A stretch of 64,000 nucleotides of DNA, from NCBI GenBank assembly GCA_963817905.1, contig CAWFPS010000003.1, positions 868,001 to 932,000 of the forward strand, written 5' to 3'. Below are positions 33,832 through 43,008 of this stretch, in pieces. This stretch comes from VRUE01 sp963817905. GTDB lineage: Bacteria; Actinomycetota; Thermoleophilia; Solirubrobacterales; 70-9. Made by a program: the position numbers and the translations under genes. Numbering within the stretch: position 1 is the stretch's first letter; each line of letters starts with the position of its first letter. The notes below the pieces were generated by a model. That model did not search any database. It was not told where the DNA came from and saw nothing but the letters and a program-made list of their open reading frames with translations.

Positions 33832-34980
33832 CTAGCCCGCCCTGCCGCCGGCGAAATGGACGTATGCGAACCAGGACCGCTTCGGGACGAAGCCTTCACC
33901 GAAGAGGCCGGAGCCGCCGCAAAAGTTGCAAGCGTGCGGCTGGTCGTCGACCGAGAACCAGTAGATCCGTTTCAGCTTCCACTTCGCCGCCTTTCGCTTG
34001 AAGAGCTTGAAGGCAGCCTTGAGCTGAGTGACCTGACCCTTCGGACCCTTGGCAAAGGAGTCGCTGTGGGACGGCTTTTCAGAGCTCCAGCCGATCTCAG
34101 TGATCCAGAGGGCCTTGCCGGCGTCGTGGTTGGACTTCAGTACTTCACGGAATTCTTCGATGTACGGGGTGAGGCGCTTGTAGCTCCCCGTATACGGATG
34201 CAAGGCCACACCGATGAACTTGCGCTTGATTCCCGGTGTCGACCTGTAGAGCCGGTTTAGGAAGTCGGCGGCAAAATAGGCCTGCGGGGGCTTCGCCTTG
34301 AACGTCGCCTCGTTCGGCCTGGAGAACATCCCGCCGAGGATCAGCTTGGCGCCCCTGTCAACGCTCCTGATCGCACTGTAGGAAATGTTGACCAGCTTGC
34401 CGTAGTCGGCCGGGTTCGGGCGCACCACGAAGTACTTGAAGTTCTCCTCGTTCCAGACCTGCCAGATGCGGATCGGGCGTTCCGGCAGTCCCGGGTTGGC
34501 CGCCCAGAACGTCCCGCCCCGACCGTAGTGCCGCACCACGAGCTTGAGGAAGTTGCTCCAGGCCTTGCGCTGGGCGCCGCTCTTGACGGGCAGCGTCTTC
34601 GGGGCCATCACACGACCGGGGCCAGGGACGCGCACTCGCCTGACCGCCCAGGACGGCGCGTCATAGACGAATGGCAGAACATCGATTCCTGCCGCCGCGG
34701 CGCCCGCGACGAGCTGGTCCGATGCGTCGAAGTCGGCGTCCGCTGAGCTGCTCGGCTGCACTGCCGCCCAGGAGACAGGGATCCTGACGCTGTCGACGCC
34801 ACCGGCGCGCAGGCGCTGGAACTCTTCGGGGCTAGGGGTCGCCTGCGGCGAAACGCCCCAGAAATCTCCTGGGACGGCCAACGCCGGCGTGGCGAAGGCA
34901 GACAGCCCGGCCGCGACGACCAGCGAGGCGACAATCCACGCACGCATCTGCCCTAGAGAGCGCTTCCGCGTCTCGGCCAT
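33832..34980 (-). CDS. Secreted clan-A glycoside hydrolase (GH5/GH39-like)
   Basis: 382 residues with signal peptide (AWIVASLVVAAGLSAFATPALA). A TIM barrel follows: FWGVSPQATPSPEEFQRLR, VDSVRIPVSWAAVQP, acid/base strand IRIWQVWNEENFKYF and nucleophile strand KALWITEIGWSS. Both catalytic Glu are present with the usual spacing. Substrate is not evident. It ends 12 bp before the membrane GT-C-like gene and begins 2 bp after the next gene on the same strand, so it is part of a four-gene minus-strand operon within the glycan region. Confidence 0.87.
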   Translation of the reverse strand: MAETRKRSLGQMRAWIVASLVVAAGLSAFATPALAVPGDFWGVSPQATPSPEEFQRLRAGGVDSVRIPVSWAAVQPSSSADADFDASDQLVAGAAAAGIDVLPFVYDAPSWAVRRVRVPGPGRVMAPKTLPVKSGAQRKAWSNFLKLVVRHYGRGGTFWAANPGLPERPIRIWQVWNEENFKYFVVRPNPADYGKLVNISYSAIRSVDRGAKLILGGMFSRPNEATFKAKPPQAYFAADFLNRLYRSTPGIKRKFIGVALHPYTGSYKRLTPYIEEFREVLKSNHDAGKALWITEIGWSSEKPSHSDSFAKGPKGQVTQLKAAFKLFKRKAAKWKLKRIYWFSVDDQPHACNFCGGSGLFGEGFVPKRSWFAYVHFAGGRAG

Positions 34981-34982
34981 GG

Positions 34983-35561
34983 TCAGTTGGCCTCGGGGGA
35001 GGCTGTTGCCGTGGGGCCGCGACGCTGCCTCACCATCACCACCGCGACCGAGATCGCCGCAAGGATCGCGATCGCGACCAAGATCGGCACAACCGGCGAG
35101 GACCCACCGCTGTCGCCGGATTGCGAAGCGGGTGCCCCGCTGGCGCCCTGGCCGCCGCTGTGCAGCGGCGTCCCAGCCGCGACGTTCGAGCTGCCCCCTG
35201 GGCTACCCTGCCCGGTGCCTCCGCCAATACCCCCGCCGGCTCCGGCGCCATTCTTCGCAGATGATTCGGCTTCCCCAGACCCATTGGCTTCCTTCGAGCT
35301 CCGCTGGCTCGTCGACTTCGACGGCGCGCCCGCACCGCCGTTATCGGTACTCGAGGACTTCGCCGGGGTTTGCTGCTTGTGGTGCGTGGGATTGTTTTCG
35401 CCTTCGGCCTTAGGGATGTTGTCCGAGTACTGCACGCCACTCGAGTCTTCGGCGTGAGCGAGCACGGGGAAGCAAGCCAATGCCAGAGCAACCACTGACA
35501 TCGACAAGAAGGCGGCGCGACCCGCATTTGGGGCCGGGCGATGGCGCGTCCCGACGTTCAT
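34983..35561 (-). CDS. Secreted Ser/Gly-rich protein with C-terminal membrane anchor
   Basis: I choose the ATG at 35561 (MNVGTRHRP); the frame upstream is basic and antisense to the O-antigen ligase-like gene. 192 residues: signal peptide (FLSMSVVALALACFPVLAHA), a 110-residue low-complexity Ser/Gly/Asn linker, and one C-terminal transmembrane helix (VVPILVAIAILAAISVAVVMV) followed by RQRR. This layout suits an exported stalk-like protein. No sortase motif. Function unknown. Its start region overlaps the divergent gene's start by 82 bp, so one start is probably misplaced. Confidence 0.75.
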   Translation of the reverse strand: MNVGTRHRPAPNAGRAAFLSMSVVALALACFPVLAHAEDSSGVQYSDNIPKAEGENNPTHHKQQTPAKSSSTDNGGAGAPSKSTSQRSSKEANGSGEAESSAKNGAGAGGGIGGGTGQGSPGGSSNVAAGTPLHSGGQGASGAPASQSGDSGGSSPVVPILVAIAILAAISVAVVMVRQRRGPTATASPEAN

Positions 35562-37495
35562 CGCGCGCAAGGTTAGACCAAACGGCGGCGTTTCTTGCCC
35601 CGATCGCCCTGATCGGTGGCCTCGCCCTGGCTGGAGGCGGTTTCGATGTGACCAGCCGTCACATAGCCGGGCTTGCCGTGTGGCTGGTCGTCGTTGCCCT
35701 GGTGGTCTTTGGCGCGGCGTCGGCGGTGAAGCCGGAGCGGCCCCTGTACTGGGCAGGCGGACTGATCGTCTGTCTGTCGCTTCTCTGTGCAATCTCATCT
35801 CTCTGGTCGGGGTCGGTCGAGCTAAGCGTGATCGAGGCGGGCCGGGTCACCGTCTACCTCAGTTTCTTCATTGCCGCGTTCCTGATCGCCCAAACCGATG
35901 AAAGGCGCCAACGTTTCGCTGAAGGCCTGGCAATTGCCGCAGCCCTGGTCGCGGTGCTCGGCCTTGGCAGCCGCCTGCTGCCCCATGTAATGAATGTTGC
36001 AGACTCGCTCGGGACCGGGCCAAGGCTGCGCTACCCGCTCGGCTACTGGAACGCGAACGGGGCGATGTTCGGCATCGGCGTGGCGCTGCTGCTCTGGACC
36101 AGCCGCCGGGCATCCTGGGCGGCGCTGCGCTGGCTCTCTGTTGCCGCGATCCCGGTCTCGCTCCTCGCCCTCTACTTCACCTACTCGCGCGGCGGCCTGC
36201 TCTCGCTCCTCGTGGCAACCGGATGCCTGATCGCGCTCTCGCGCGACCGGCTCTGGCTGCTCGCCACATTGGCAATCGGAGCACTGGGGGCTTTGCCCGC
36301 GGTGCTGGCGGTGCAGGCGCGGCACAGCCTCGCCGACAACGTCGCCAACCAGGCGGCGGTCGACCAGGGCGCCACCGTTCTATTGGTCCTGCTCGGCGGC
36401 ATCGCCCTCTCGCTGCTGCTCTTCGCCGCGCTGCGCTGGGAGGAGCGGCGCGAGGGACGGATGAGCGTCCGGGCGCTGGCCGCGTCGCGCAACCCCAGGG
36501 TGCTCAAAGGGGTCGCGCTCGCGGGGACGGTTCTGGCCCTGGCCGCAGTAGTGGCCGTCGGCGGGCGCGCCTGGGACCAGTTCTCCAGCTCCGACATCCA
36601 GTTCCCCAGCGACCCCAAGCAGCACTTCGCCGACCTCTCGGGCGCCGGCCGCCACGACTTTTACAAGGTGGCGATCGAAGCGACCGGGGAAAAGCCGTTG
36701 CTCGGCCACGGCGCCGGCACCTACCAGTTCTCCTGGGAGCAGCTGCGCTCGATCGAGCTGCCCGTCCACGACGCCCACTCGCTCTACCTCGAGGCGTTCG
36801 CCGAGCTCGGCATCTTCGGCGGCCTGCTCGTCCTCGGCCTGGTCGGCTGGCTGCTCTGGTGCGCCTTCGGAGCCTGGCGGGCCGCACCTCACCCGCAGCG
36901 GGAGCGCTACGCGGCGCTGGCGGCGGCGATGCTCGCCTTCGCCGCGGGAGCTGCCTTCGACTGGTTCTGGGAAATCGCCGGGCTTGGTGCGGTCTTCTTC
37001 CTCGCTGCCGGGGTGGTCGTCGCGGCCCGCTGCGGCCAGATCGCCGCCGATCCCCGCCGCGAACAAGGTGCCAAGGCGGAGAGTCGACGCTTTGGACTGA
37101 CCGTGACCGCCGTGATCATCGCCTGGGTCTCGGCGATCGCCCTGATCGGGCCGCTGCTGGTCGAGCACGAGATCGACGCCAGCCAGAGTGCGGCCGCGCG
37201 GGAAGACTTCGGGGCGGCGGTCGACCACGCGGGCAACGCCCGCTCGATCGAGCCCTGGGCCGCCTCGCCCTACGTCCAGCTCGGCCTCCTGGCCGAGCGC
37301 CAGGGCGACTACGGCACAGCCGCCACTCACTTCACCCACGCGATCGACCGCGAGGACCGCAACTGGCAGTGGTACTACCTGCTCTCGCGGGTCGAGCACG
37401 AGGCCGGCGACGAAGCATCGGCGCAGGCCAACCTCGAGCGGGCGCGCCGGCTCAACCCGCTCTCCGAATGCCTGCAGGGGGAATGGACCTGCTGA
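35480..37495 (+). CDS. O-antigen ligase/polymerase-like membrane protein with TPR tail
   Basis: 671 residues. About eleven membrane helices over 35-560 with a Wzy_C/WaaL-type periplasmic loop: FTYSRGGLLSLL, DLSGAGRHDFYKVAIEATGEKPLLGHGAGTYQF and VHDAHSLYLEAFAELGIFGG, whose His is the conserved ligase residue. Residues 575-665 form tetratricopeptide-like helices (DHAGNARSIEPWAASPYVQL, AATHFTHAIDREDRNW). Such ligases attach or polymerise lipid-linked glycans outside the membrane. The first 33 residues are Arg-rich and may be over-called. The next gene starts on its stop codon (TGATG). Confidence 0.88.
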   Translation: MPEQPLTSTRRRRDPHLGPGDGASRRSSRARLDQTAAFLAPIALIGGLALAGGGFDVTSRHIAGLAVWLVVVALVVFGAASAVKPERPLYWAGGLIVCLSLLCAISSLWSGSVELSVIEAGRVTVYLSFFIAAFLIAQTDERRQRFAEGLAIAAALVAVLGLGSRLLPHVMNVADSLGTGPRLRYPLGYWNANGAMFGIGVALLLWTSRRASWAALRWLSVAAIPVSLLALYFTYSRGGLLSLLVATGCLIALSRDRLWLLATLAIGALGALPAVLAVQARHSLADNVANQAAVDQGATVLLVLLGGIALSLLLFAALRWEERREGRMSVRALAASRNPRVLKGVALAGTVLALAAVVAVGGRAWDQFSSSDIQFPSDPKQHFADLSGAGRHDFYKVAIEATGEKPLLGHGAGTYQFSWEQLRSIELPVHDAHSLYLEAFAELGIFGGLLVLGLVGWLLWCAFGAWRAAPHPQRERYAALAAAMLAFAAGAAFDWFWEIAGLGAVFFLAAGVVVAARCGQIAADPRREQGAKAESRRFGLTVTAVIIAWVSAIALIGPLLVEHEIDASQSAAAREDFGAAVDHAGNARSIEPWAASPYVQLGLLAERQGDYGTAATHFTHAIDREDRNWQWYYLLSRVEHEAGDEASAQANLERARRLNPLSECLQGEWTC

Positions 37496-38994
37496 TGAGC
37501 ACGAGGGCGACCCCGGACACCCGAACCGAGAGCGGCCACGAAGCCGGCGGCAGCGCCGCGTCGACGCCGGCCCAGGCCGAGATGGCGAACCGCCTGGGCA
37601 TGACCGGCCCCAGCGGCTCGCGCCGCCGCGGCGCCCTGCTGCGTCGCCTGCTCGCCACCGGAGACTGGATCGCGATCTTCGCGGCGCTCTGCGTCGCCAC
37701 CTCGGTCACCTCGACCACAGACGTCGCCAAGCTCTTCTGGGCCGTCCTCTTCACTCCGGCTTGGCTGCTGGTGATCAAGCTGCACGGCCTCTACGACAAC
37801 GATCACCGCCGCATCCGCCACAGCACCCTCGACGAGCTGCCCTCGCTGATCTCGGCGAGCGCCCTGGGGACGATCGTGCTCGACGGCTTGCTCTGGCTCA
37901 GCCCCTCGGGGCCGCTCTCGGCCAAGAGCGCGATCATGGTCGGGGTCGGCGCCGTACTGGCCTGCTTCGTCTCCCGGGCCGTGCTGCGCTTCGTCTGGCA
38001 GCGCCTGACCGGAGTCGCCACCGGGATCGTGATCGGCCCGGCCGCGATGGCAGACGTGGTGGCGCGGCGGATCGCCACTCACCCTGAGGCACGCCTGCGG
38101 CTGGTCGGCTACCTCTCTGCCCCGCGCGACAAGGACCGCCGTGCCTCGCTGCCGCGCCTGGGCTCGGTCGAGGAGATCTCGCGGGTGGCCCGCAAGCACG
38201 ACATCGAGCGGGTCGTCGTCGCCGAGCAGGAGATGGGCGAGCGCGACGCCGAGCACCTGATCGAGGAGTGCAAGGCCGCCGGCCTCGGTCTCACCTTCCT
38301 GCCCAATCACTACGGCCTGCTCGGGCCGGGCATCGAGCTCAACCGGCTGGCCGAGCTGCCCGTGCTCGACTTCCGCTTCTCCGACCCACCGCGCTCGACC
38401 CTGGCGCTGAAGCGCGGCCTGGACGTCGCAGTCTCGGGACTGATGCTGGCTCTGCTCTCGCCGCTGCTGACCCTGATCGCGCTCTTCATCCTCATCGACA
38501 CCGGCACTCCCGTCTTCTTCCGCCAGGCTCGGGCGGGCAAGGACGGGGTTCCGTTCACGATGCTGAAGTTCCGCACCATGGTCGCCGACGCGGAGGAGCG
38601 CCTGTCCGAGCTGGTCGACCTCGAGAAACTCGACGAGCCCGCCTTCAAGATCGTCGACGACCCGCGAATCACCCGGGTCGGGGGATTCCTGCGGCGGACA
38701 AGCCTCGACGAGCTGCCGCAGCTGATCAACGTGCTGCGCGGCGACATGTCCCTGGTCGGACCGCGCCCCGAGGAGGAGGCCGTCGTCGCCCTCTATGACG
38801 AGCGCCAGCGCGTCCGCCTCGCGATCAAGCCCGGCCTGACCGGGCCGATGCAGGTCTACGGCCGTGGCGACCTCACCTTCGAGGAGCGGCTGGCGATGGA
38901 GCGCGACTATCTCGACAACCTCTCGGTCGCCGGCGACCTGGCGATCCTGCTGCGCACGCCGCGGGCGATCGTCCGCGGCGAAGGCGCCTACTGA
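37495..38994 (+). CDS. Polyprenyl glycosylphosphotransferase (initiating sugar transferase)
   Basis: 499 residues from the ATG overlapping the previous stop. N-terminal part has four membrane helices and a Rossmann-like CoA_binding_3 domain (about 175-290). A membrane re-entrant segment (ALKRGLDVAVSGLMLALLSP) precedes the catalytic bacterial sugar transferase domain: PVFFRQARAGKDGVPFTMLKFRTM, the catalytic Asp-Glu region EERLSEL, and RTSLDELPQLINVLRGDMSLVGPRP. This is the WbaP/CpsE class that starts a repeat unit by moving sugar-1-phosphate onto undecaprenyl phosphate. Confidence 0.95.
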   Translation: MSTRATPDTRTESGHEAGGSAASTPAQAEMANRLGMTGPSGSRRRGALLRRLLATGDWIAIFAALCVATSVTSTTDVAKLFWAVLFTPAWLLVIKLHGLYDNDHRRIRHSTLDELPSLISASALGTIVLDGLLWLSPSGPLSAKSAIMVGVGAVLACFVSRAVLRFVWQRLTGVATGIVIGPAAMADVVARRIATHPEARLRLVGYLSAPRDKDRRASLPRLGSVEEISRVARKHDIERVVVAEQEMGERDAEHLIEECKAAGLGLTFLPNHYGLLGPGIELNRLAELPVLDFRFSDPPRSTLALKRGLDVAVSGLMLALLSPLLTLIALFILIDTGTPVFFRQARAGKDGVPFTMLKFRTMVADAEERLSELVDLEKLDEPAFKIVDDPRITRVGGFLRRTSLDELPQLINVLRGDMSLVGPRPEEEAVVALYDERQRVRLAIKPGLTGPMQVYGRGDLTFEERLAMERDYLDNLSVAGDLAILLRTPRAIVRGEGAY

Positions 38995-39020
38995 CCCGCT
39001 CCGGTGTGCTTTAGCCGCAG

Positions 39021-39911
39021 ATGACGGGGAAAAGGAACAGCGGAACGTTGGATCTCGAGATCGTGATCGTCAGCCACGGGGCGGAGGCCCTGCTGCGCCG
39101 CTGCCTCCGCTCGCTCGAGGAGCACCCGGCAGGCGGGACGATGCGGGTGACCGTGGTCGACAGCGGCAGCACCGACTCGACCCCGGACATGGTCGAGCGC
39201 GAGTTTCCCGCGGTACGGCTGATCCGCCGCGAGAACATCGGCTTCTCGGCGGCCAACAACGTCGTCCTGCGTGAGGACGAGGCGAAAGCGGTACTGCTGC
39301 TCAACCCCGACACCGAGGTCCACGCCGGCACCTTGGATGCCTCGCTGGCGCGGCTTTACTCCGACGAGCGGATTGGCATGGTCGGCTGCAAGCTCGTCAC
39401 CGAATCGGGGGAGCTGGATCACGCCTGCAAGCGCTCCTTCCCCACCCCGCTCAGCGCCCTCGCCCACTTCACCGGGATCGGGCGCGACGACGACGCCGGC
39501 GGAGCGCTGAGCCAGTACCGCGCGACCCACCTTGGCGACGATGACCCGGGCGAGGTCGACGCGGTCAACGGCGCCTTCATGCTCTGCCGGGCCGAGGCGG
39601 TGCGCGAGGTCGGCCTGCTCGACGAGGGCTACTGGCTCTACATGGAGGACCTCGACTGGTGCCGCCGTTTCTGGCAAGCGGGCTGGAAGGTCTTCTACGA
39701 GCCGGCCGGCGTAGCCCTCCACATCAAGGGCGGCTCCAGCGGCAAGCGCCGGGCGCCGAAACAGGAGATTGCGTTTCACCGCGGCATGGGCCGCTTCTAC
39801 CGTCGCTTTGACGCTGGCGAGAACAACCCGCTGGTCAACGCGGCGGTCTACGCGGGCATCGGCGCAAAGCTGGTCGTCAGCCTCGGAATCACGGCAGCGC
39901 GAGGCCGGTAG
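39021..39911 (+). CDS. GT2 family glycosyltransferase (rhamnosyltransferase-like)
   Basis: 296 residues. GT-A core LEIVIVSHGAEALLRRCLRSL, VTVVDSGSTDSTPDMV, FSAANNVVLREDEAKAVLLLNPDTEV, acceptor-side VNGAFMLCRAEAVREVGLLDE and the conserved EDLDWCRRFWQAGWKVFYEP. The ExDWCxR motif is that of rhamnosyl-type transferases, which suits dTDP-rhamnose made by the rml genes 5 kb downstream. Donor and linkage are inference. Confidence 0.92.
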   Translation: MTGKRNSGTLDLEIVIVSHGAEALLRRCLRSLEEHPAGGTMRVTVVDSGSTDSTPDMVEREFPAVRLIRRENIGFSAANNVVLREDEAKAVLLLNPDTEVHAGTLDASLARLYSDERIGMVGCKLVTESGELDHACKRSFPTPLSALAHFTGIGRDDDAGGALSQYRATHLGDDDPGEVDAVNGAFMLCRAEAVREVGLLDEGYWLYMEDLDWCRRFWQAGWKVFYEPAGVALHIKGGSSGKRRAPKQEIAFHRGMGRFYRRFDAGENNPLVNAAVYAGIGAKLVVSLGITAARGR

Positions 39912-39914
39912 GCG

Positions 39915-41642
39915 TTGGCGGCCAATCTCCGCCGGTTGGGCCTGCCAACCATCGTCGCCCTGGTCGTCATCGCAGTCGGCACGGTGGAGCTGTTTGCCGG
40001 CGCGCTCTCGGCCGGCGTAACGGTCGACGAGCCCTCGCAGGACGTGCGGACCAGTGGCTGGATCAACCATGGCTGGTATGTGCCGGAACCGCTCCTCGTC
40101 GACGGACATCCCGACCCTGGCAACGAGCTCGCCTCGCCCTTTGTGTACGGGCCGGCTTTCTCCAGCATTGCCCACCTCCTCAACGTCGAGGCTGGCAACG
40201 AGTCGATCGGCGAAGTCTCGGAATCGGTCGATGCCTACGCCGTCCGCCACCTCACCGTTGCCGCGCTGGCGGCAATTGCGATCGCCGTGGTCGGCCTACT
40301 CGTCTGGCTCCTCACCGGCGCATGGCGGGTCGGCACATGGGCGGCGACGGGGCTGATCGCGATCCCAAGCTGGATCGGCCAGGGCTTCTTCAATATCAAG
40401 GACATCCCGGTGGCGACGGGCTACACGTTGGTCACCGCCGCACTCGTGATCGCCCTGATCGGTGCGAACCGGCCGGCCAGCAAACGGCGCCGGCTGACGA
40501 TCGCTGTCCTGCTTGCCGGCGGGATCTTCATCGCCGCCGGGACCCGCTTGGCACTGTGGGCGCCGTTCGTCGCCTCCCTCGCCTCCTACGCGCTACTTCG
40601 CCTCGGCCAGCAGCGGCTGGGCGGATTCGGCCGTTTTTGGGGCGCCGACCGCGCGGTCCTGGCAGGTGCCGTGATCGGCACCATCGCGATCGCGGTGATT
40701 TACCCCAGCACGGTCGAGACTCCCAAGACCCTGCTGCTTCACTCGGTGTCCAACTCGGCGGGATACCCGAACAAGACCGTTACCCTGACGGCCGGGCAGT
40801 CGCTCTCCGAACACCCCCCGTGGTAGTACCTGCCGGTCTGGATCGGCGCTCGACTACCGCTGTTGATCGGCGCTCTCGCGATCCTCGGAGCCGTATTGGG
40901 AATCCGTTCCCTGGCCAGGTCCAAAGGGAGGGGCGAGGATTCGGCCTGGTCTCGTCGGGAGCTGGGCCTGGTTTTGGTGCTGCAGCAGGAACTCCTCCTC
41001 CCACTCCTCACAGTCGGCGGCGGCGCGGTCATCTACGACGCCGCGGGCCAGCACCTATATGTCCTCCCTGCGGTCGCGATCCTGGCCGGCGTCGGGGCGG
41101 GATGGGTGTGGCGCTGGACTCGTGACCGAGCGCAGGCGAGAATTTGGCCGGTGCTCGCAACAGCCGCGCTGTCGCTGGCCTTGGTCGTGCCGATGGCTGA
41201 GCAGACGGCCCTCTTTCCCTACAACTACGCCTACGTCAACCCCTTGGCTGGAATCGACGGGGTCAACGGCGAGTGGGAGACCGACTACTGGTTCGCGAGC
41301 CTGCCGGAGGCCCTGTCAAGGGTGCCCCGCGGAGTCGGCCTGCGCTGCGGCAGCCTGGAGCATCCTTCCGAACCCCAAGTCAAGCCGGAATTTCGGAGTT
41401 GCGGCACGTACCAGTACTTCCCCTTCGAAGATCGCCGCGGCACCGACCCGGCCGGGAGCCCCGGCAAGTCCAAGATATCGGTGATCTCCCAGGCCCGTGG
41501 CGGCAGGGTGCCACCGCCCTACTGCGAAGAGGTGGGCAACGTAACCCGCTGGCTCCGCGGCGAATCGGTGACGATGACCTACGTCCTGCGCTGCGACGCC
41601 CAACGTGTCAACCGGCGAATACGAGAAGAGGAAGTCGGCTGA
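39915..41642 (+). pseudogene. GT39/PMT-like membrane glycosyltransferase interrupted by in-frame amber codon
   Basis: A TTG start 3 bp after the GT2 gene opens 303 codons; the frame then has one TAG (40824-40826) and continues in the same frame to 41642. Together they read as one 575-residue GT-C protein: outer-loop acidic pair TVDEPSQDV, FFNIKDIPVATGYTL, then HPPW-stop-YLPVWIGARLPLL, more helices, and a soluble end PYNYAYVNPLAGIDGV typical of the family. Homologues usually read PWYYLP, so a Tyr codon became TAG. Either a fresh nonsense mutation, a sequencing error or readthrough. Confidence 0.85.
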
Positions 41643-41681
41643 AACGAGCGGCAGAGTCGCCGCACAGGGCGTTGAACGTGG

Positions 41682-41722
41682 GTCCGAACATTTATCGGAC
41701 ACATGAAGTCCGTACAATGGAC
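41682..41722 (+). promoter_or_regulatory. MNT/HEPN operon promoter-operator
   Basis: GTCCG (41682-41686) pairs with CGGAC (41696-41700) across 9 bp, and GTCC (41708) pairs with GGAC (41719-41722). The second repeat encloses TACAAT (41713-41718), a good -10 whose position 6 nt before the ATG implies a leaderless transcript. Suggests autoregulation by the toxin-antitoxin complex. Confidence 0.6.
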
Positions 41723-41724
41723 AC

Positions 41725-42276
41725 ATGACGGAGCTCCAGCTTCTGGCCGATCAGGTAGATGCGAGCGAGCGGACGCTGCGGCGGGCGTTGAACCAGGGGA
41801 CCCTGCGGGCAGAGCGGCCAACGCCCCGGAAACTGACCATCTCCTCGGCCGAGAAGCAGTACGTCCGCCGCTCCTGGCCCCTCTTGGCCTCTCTCCGAAC
41901 GGCGCTGCGCACTGAGCCGAACGTTCGCTTCGCGCTGCTCTTCGGTTCTGCCGCCCGCGGCGACGATACCCCGCAGAGCGATCTCGATCTCCTCGTTGAG
42001 ATGAGTGATCCGAGCTTGGAGCGGGCTGTCGACCTGACCACAAAGCTGGAAGCCCTCGTCGGTCATCGGGTGGACGTCGTGGCTGTCAAAGACGCGGAAG
42101 CCAATCCGCGGTTGCTCAGCGACGCATTGAGAGACGGGCGGGTTCTGGTCGATCGCGAAGATCTCTGGCCCGAGCTCAACAGCCGTCGAGACGCTTTGAC
42201 GCGACGCAGCCGCCAGCGAGACAGAGCCCGCACTCGCGACGCCCTGGCCGGAATCGATCGTTTTCTCGCGATCTGA
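41725..42276 (+). CDS. mntA: MNT-family nucleotidyltransferase antitoxin (MntA-like)
   Basis: 183 residues. The first 65 resemble a small HTH region (LLADQVDASERTLRRALNQG), unusual for a minimal MntA. Then the polymerase-beta-type core: FALLFGSAARGDDTPQSDLDLLVE with GSx10DxD spacing, and VDVVAVKDAEANPRLLSDAL. MntA proteins neutralise their HEPN partner by AMPylating its active-site Tyr. The HTH could give DNA-binding autoregulation. Stop and next start overlap by one base. Confidence 0.88.
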   Translation: MTELQLLADQVDASERTLRRALNQGTLRAERPTPRKLTISSAEKQYVRRSWPLLASLRTALRTEPNVRFALLFGSAARGDDTPQSDLDLLVEMSDPSLERAVDLTTKLEALVGHRVDVVAVKDAEANPRLLSDALRDGRVLVDREDLWPELNSRRDALTRRSRQRDRARTRDALAGIDRFLAI

Positions 42277-42791
42277 TGGCCAACCAACCGCCGCGCAAGA
42301 AAGATGTGATCCGTTGGCAAAGGGAAATCGTCGACCACCTCGAGGACTTCCCGCGGCAGCATGCAGCACTCGAGACCGCGATGGCAGCCTTCGGCGAGAC
42401 CTTCGAGCTGAAGCAGTTCAAGGCCGCCTACGAGACGCGGACCGATATGGAGGCCTACAACAGGGCACAGTCGGTCGAGCGGGCCCTGGGACGCGTTCAG
42501 AATTATTTCGCCGACCTTGCCATCGCGGGGGCCAAGCTCGCGGGGCTAGAAGTCTCCCCCGATGGAGGCGAGAGCGCAGCCCAGCGTGCCTTCGCAACAC
42601 TGCGGGACGCGGGGGTAATCGATGGCGCCCTCTGCCGCCGGCTGACCCGAGCCCAGAAGGCCCGGAGCATGATCGAGCACACTTACGTCGAGGTCCCGGC
42701 CGGGACCGTCCACCGCGCGGCCGAGCTGATTTACGAGAGCGCCCGCGAATTCATCGGCCCCTATCGATCATGGATTGGCGAGTTTTTGTAG
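42276..42791 (+). CDS. hepT: HEPN-domain toxin (HepT-like)
   Basis: 171 residues, largely helical. It contains RSMIEHTY, exactly the RX4HXY motif of HEPN RNases whose Tyr is the AMPylation site for the partner MntA. Longer than the commonest HepT (about 140) owing to an N-terminal helix and a central stretch. It cuts RNA (tRNA ends or mRNA) in characterised pairs; target here unknown. Expressed with the upstream MNT gene. Confidence 0.87.
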   Translation: MANQPPRKKDVIRWQREIVDHLEDFPRQHAALETAMAAFGETFELKQFKAAYETRTDMEAYNRAQSVERALGRVQNYFADLAIAGAKLAGLEVSPDGGESAAQRAFATLRDAGVIDGALCRRLTRAQKARSMIEHTYVEVPAGTVHRAAELIYESAREFIGPYRSWIGEFL

Positions 42792-43008
42792 GCGACCGTC
42801 AAAAGCAATCCATCACAAGCGGTGGGGAGGGCAGACATGCATATGGCGGGGGACTGGATCATGCAAGCAATTGTCCCGGACTCAGATGCACGAAAGCCCG
42901 TGTAGCGACCGTGCGTTATTCCCATATTGCCAAGTTCTTTCTTGGGTACTGAACTTGCTTCTTTCGGCCACCCAAGGGACCGTGAAGACAATATGAGAGA
43001 GGACATCG

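Noticed and set aside
14332..40826. The odd tRNA as suppressor of the amber codon at 40824
   Set aside because: Its anticodon is CCA, which pairs with UGG; reading UAG would need CUA.
40863..41642. Separate membrane protein starting at 40863
   Set aside because: Same frame as the upstream gene and begins mid-helix after a single TAG; better read as the second part of one interrupted gene.
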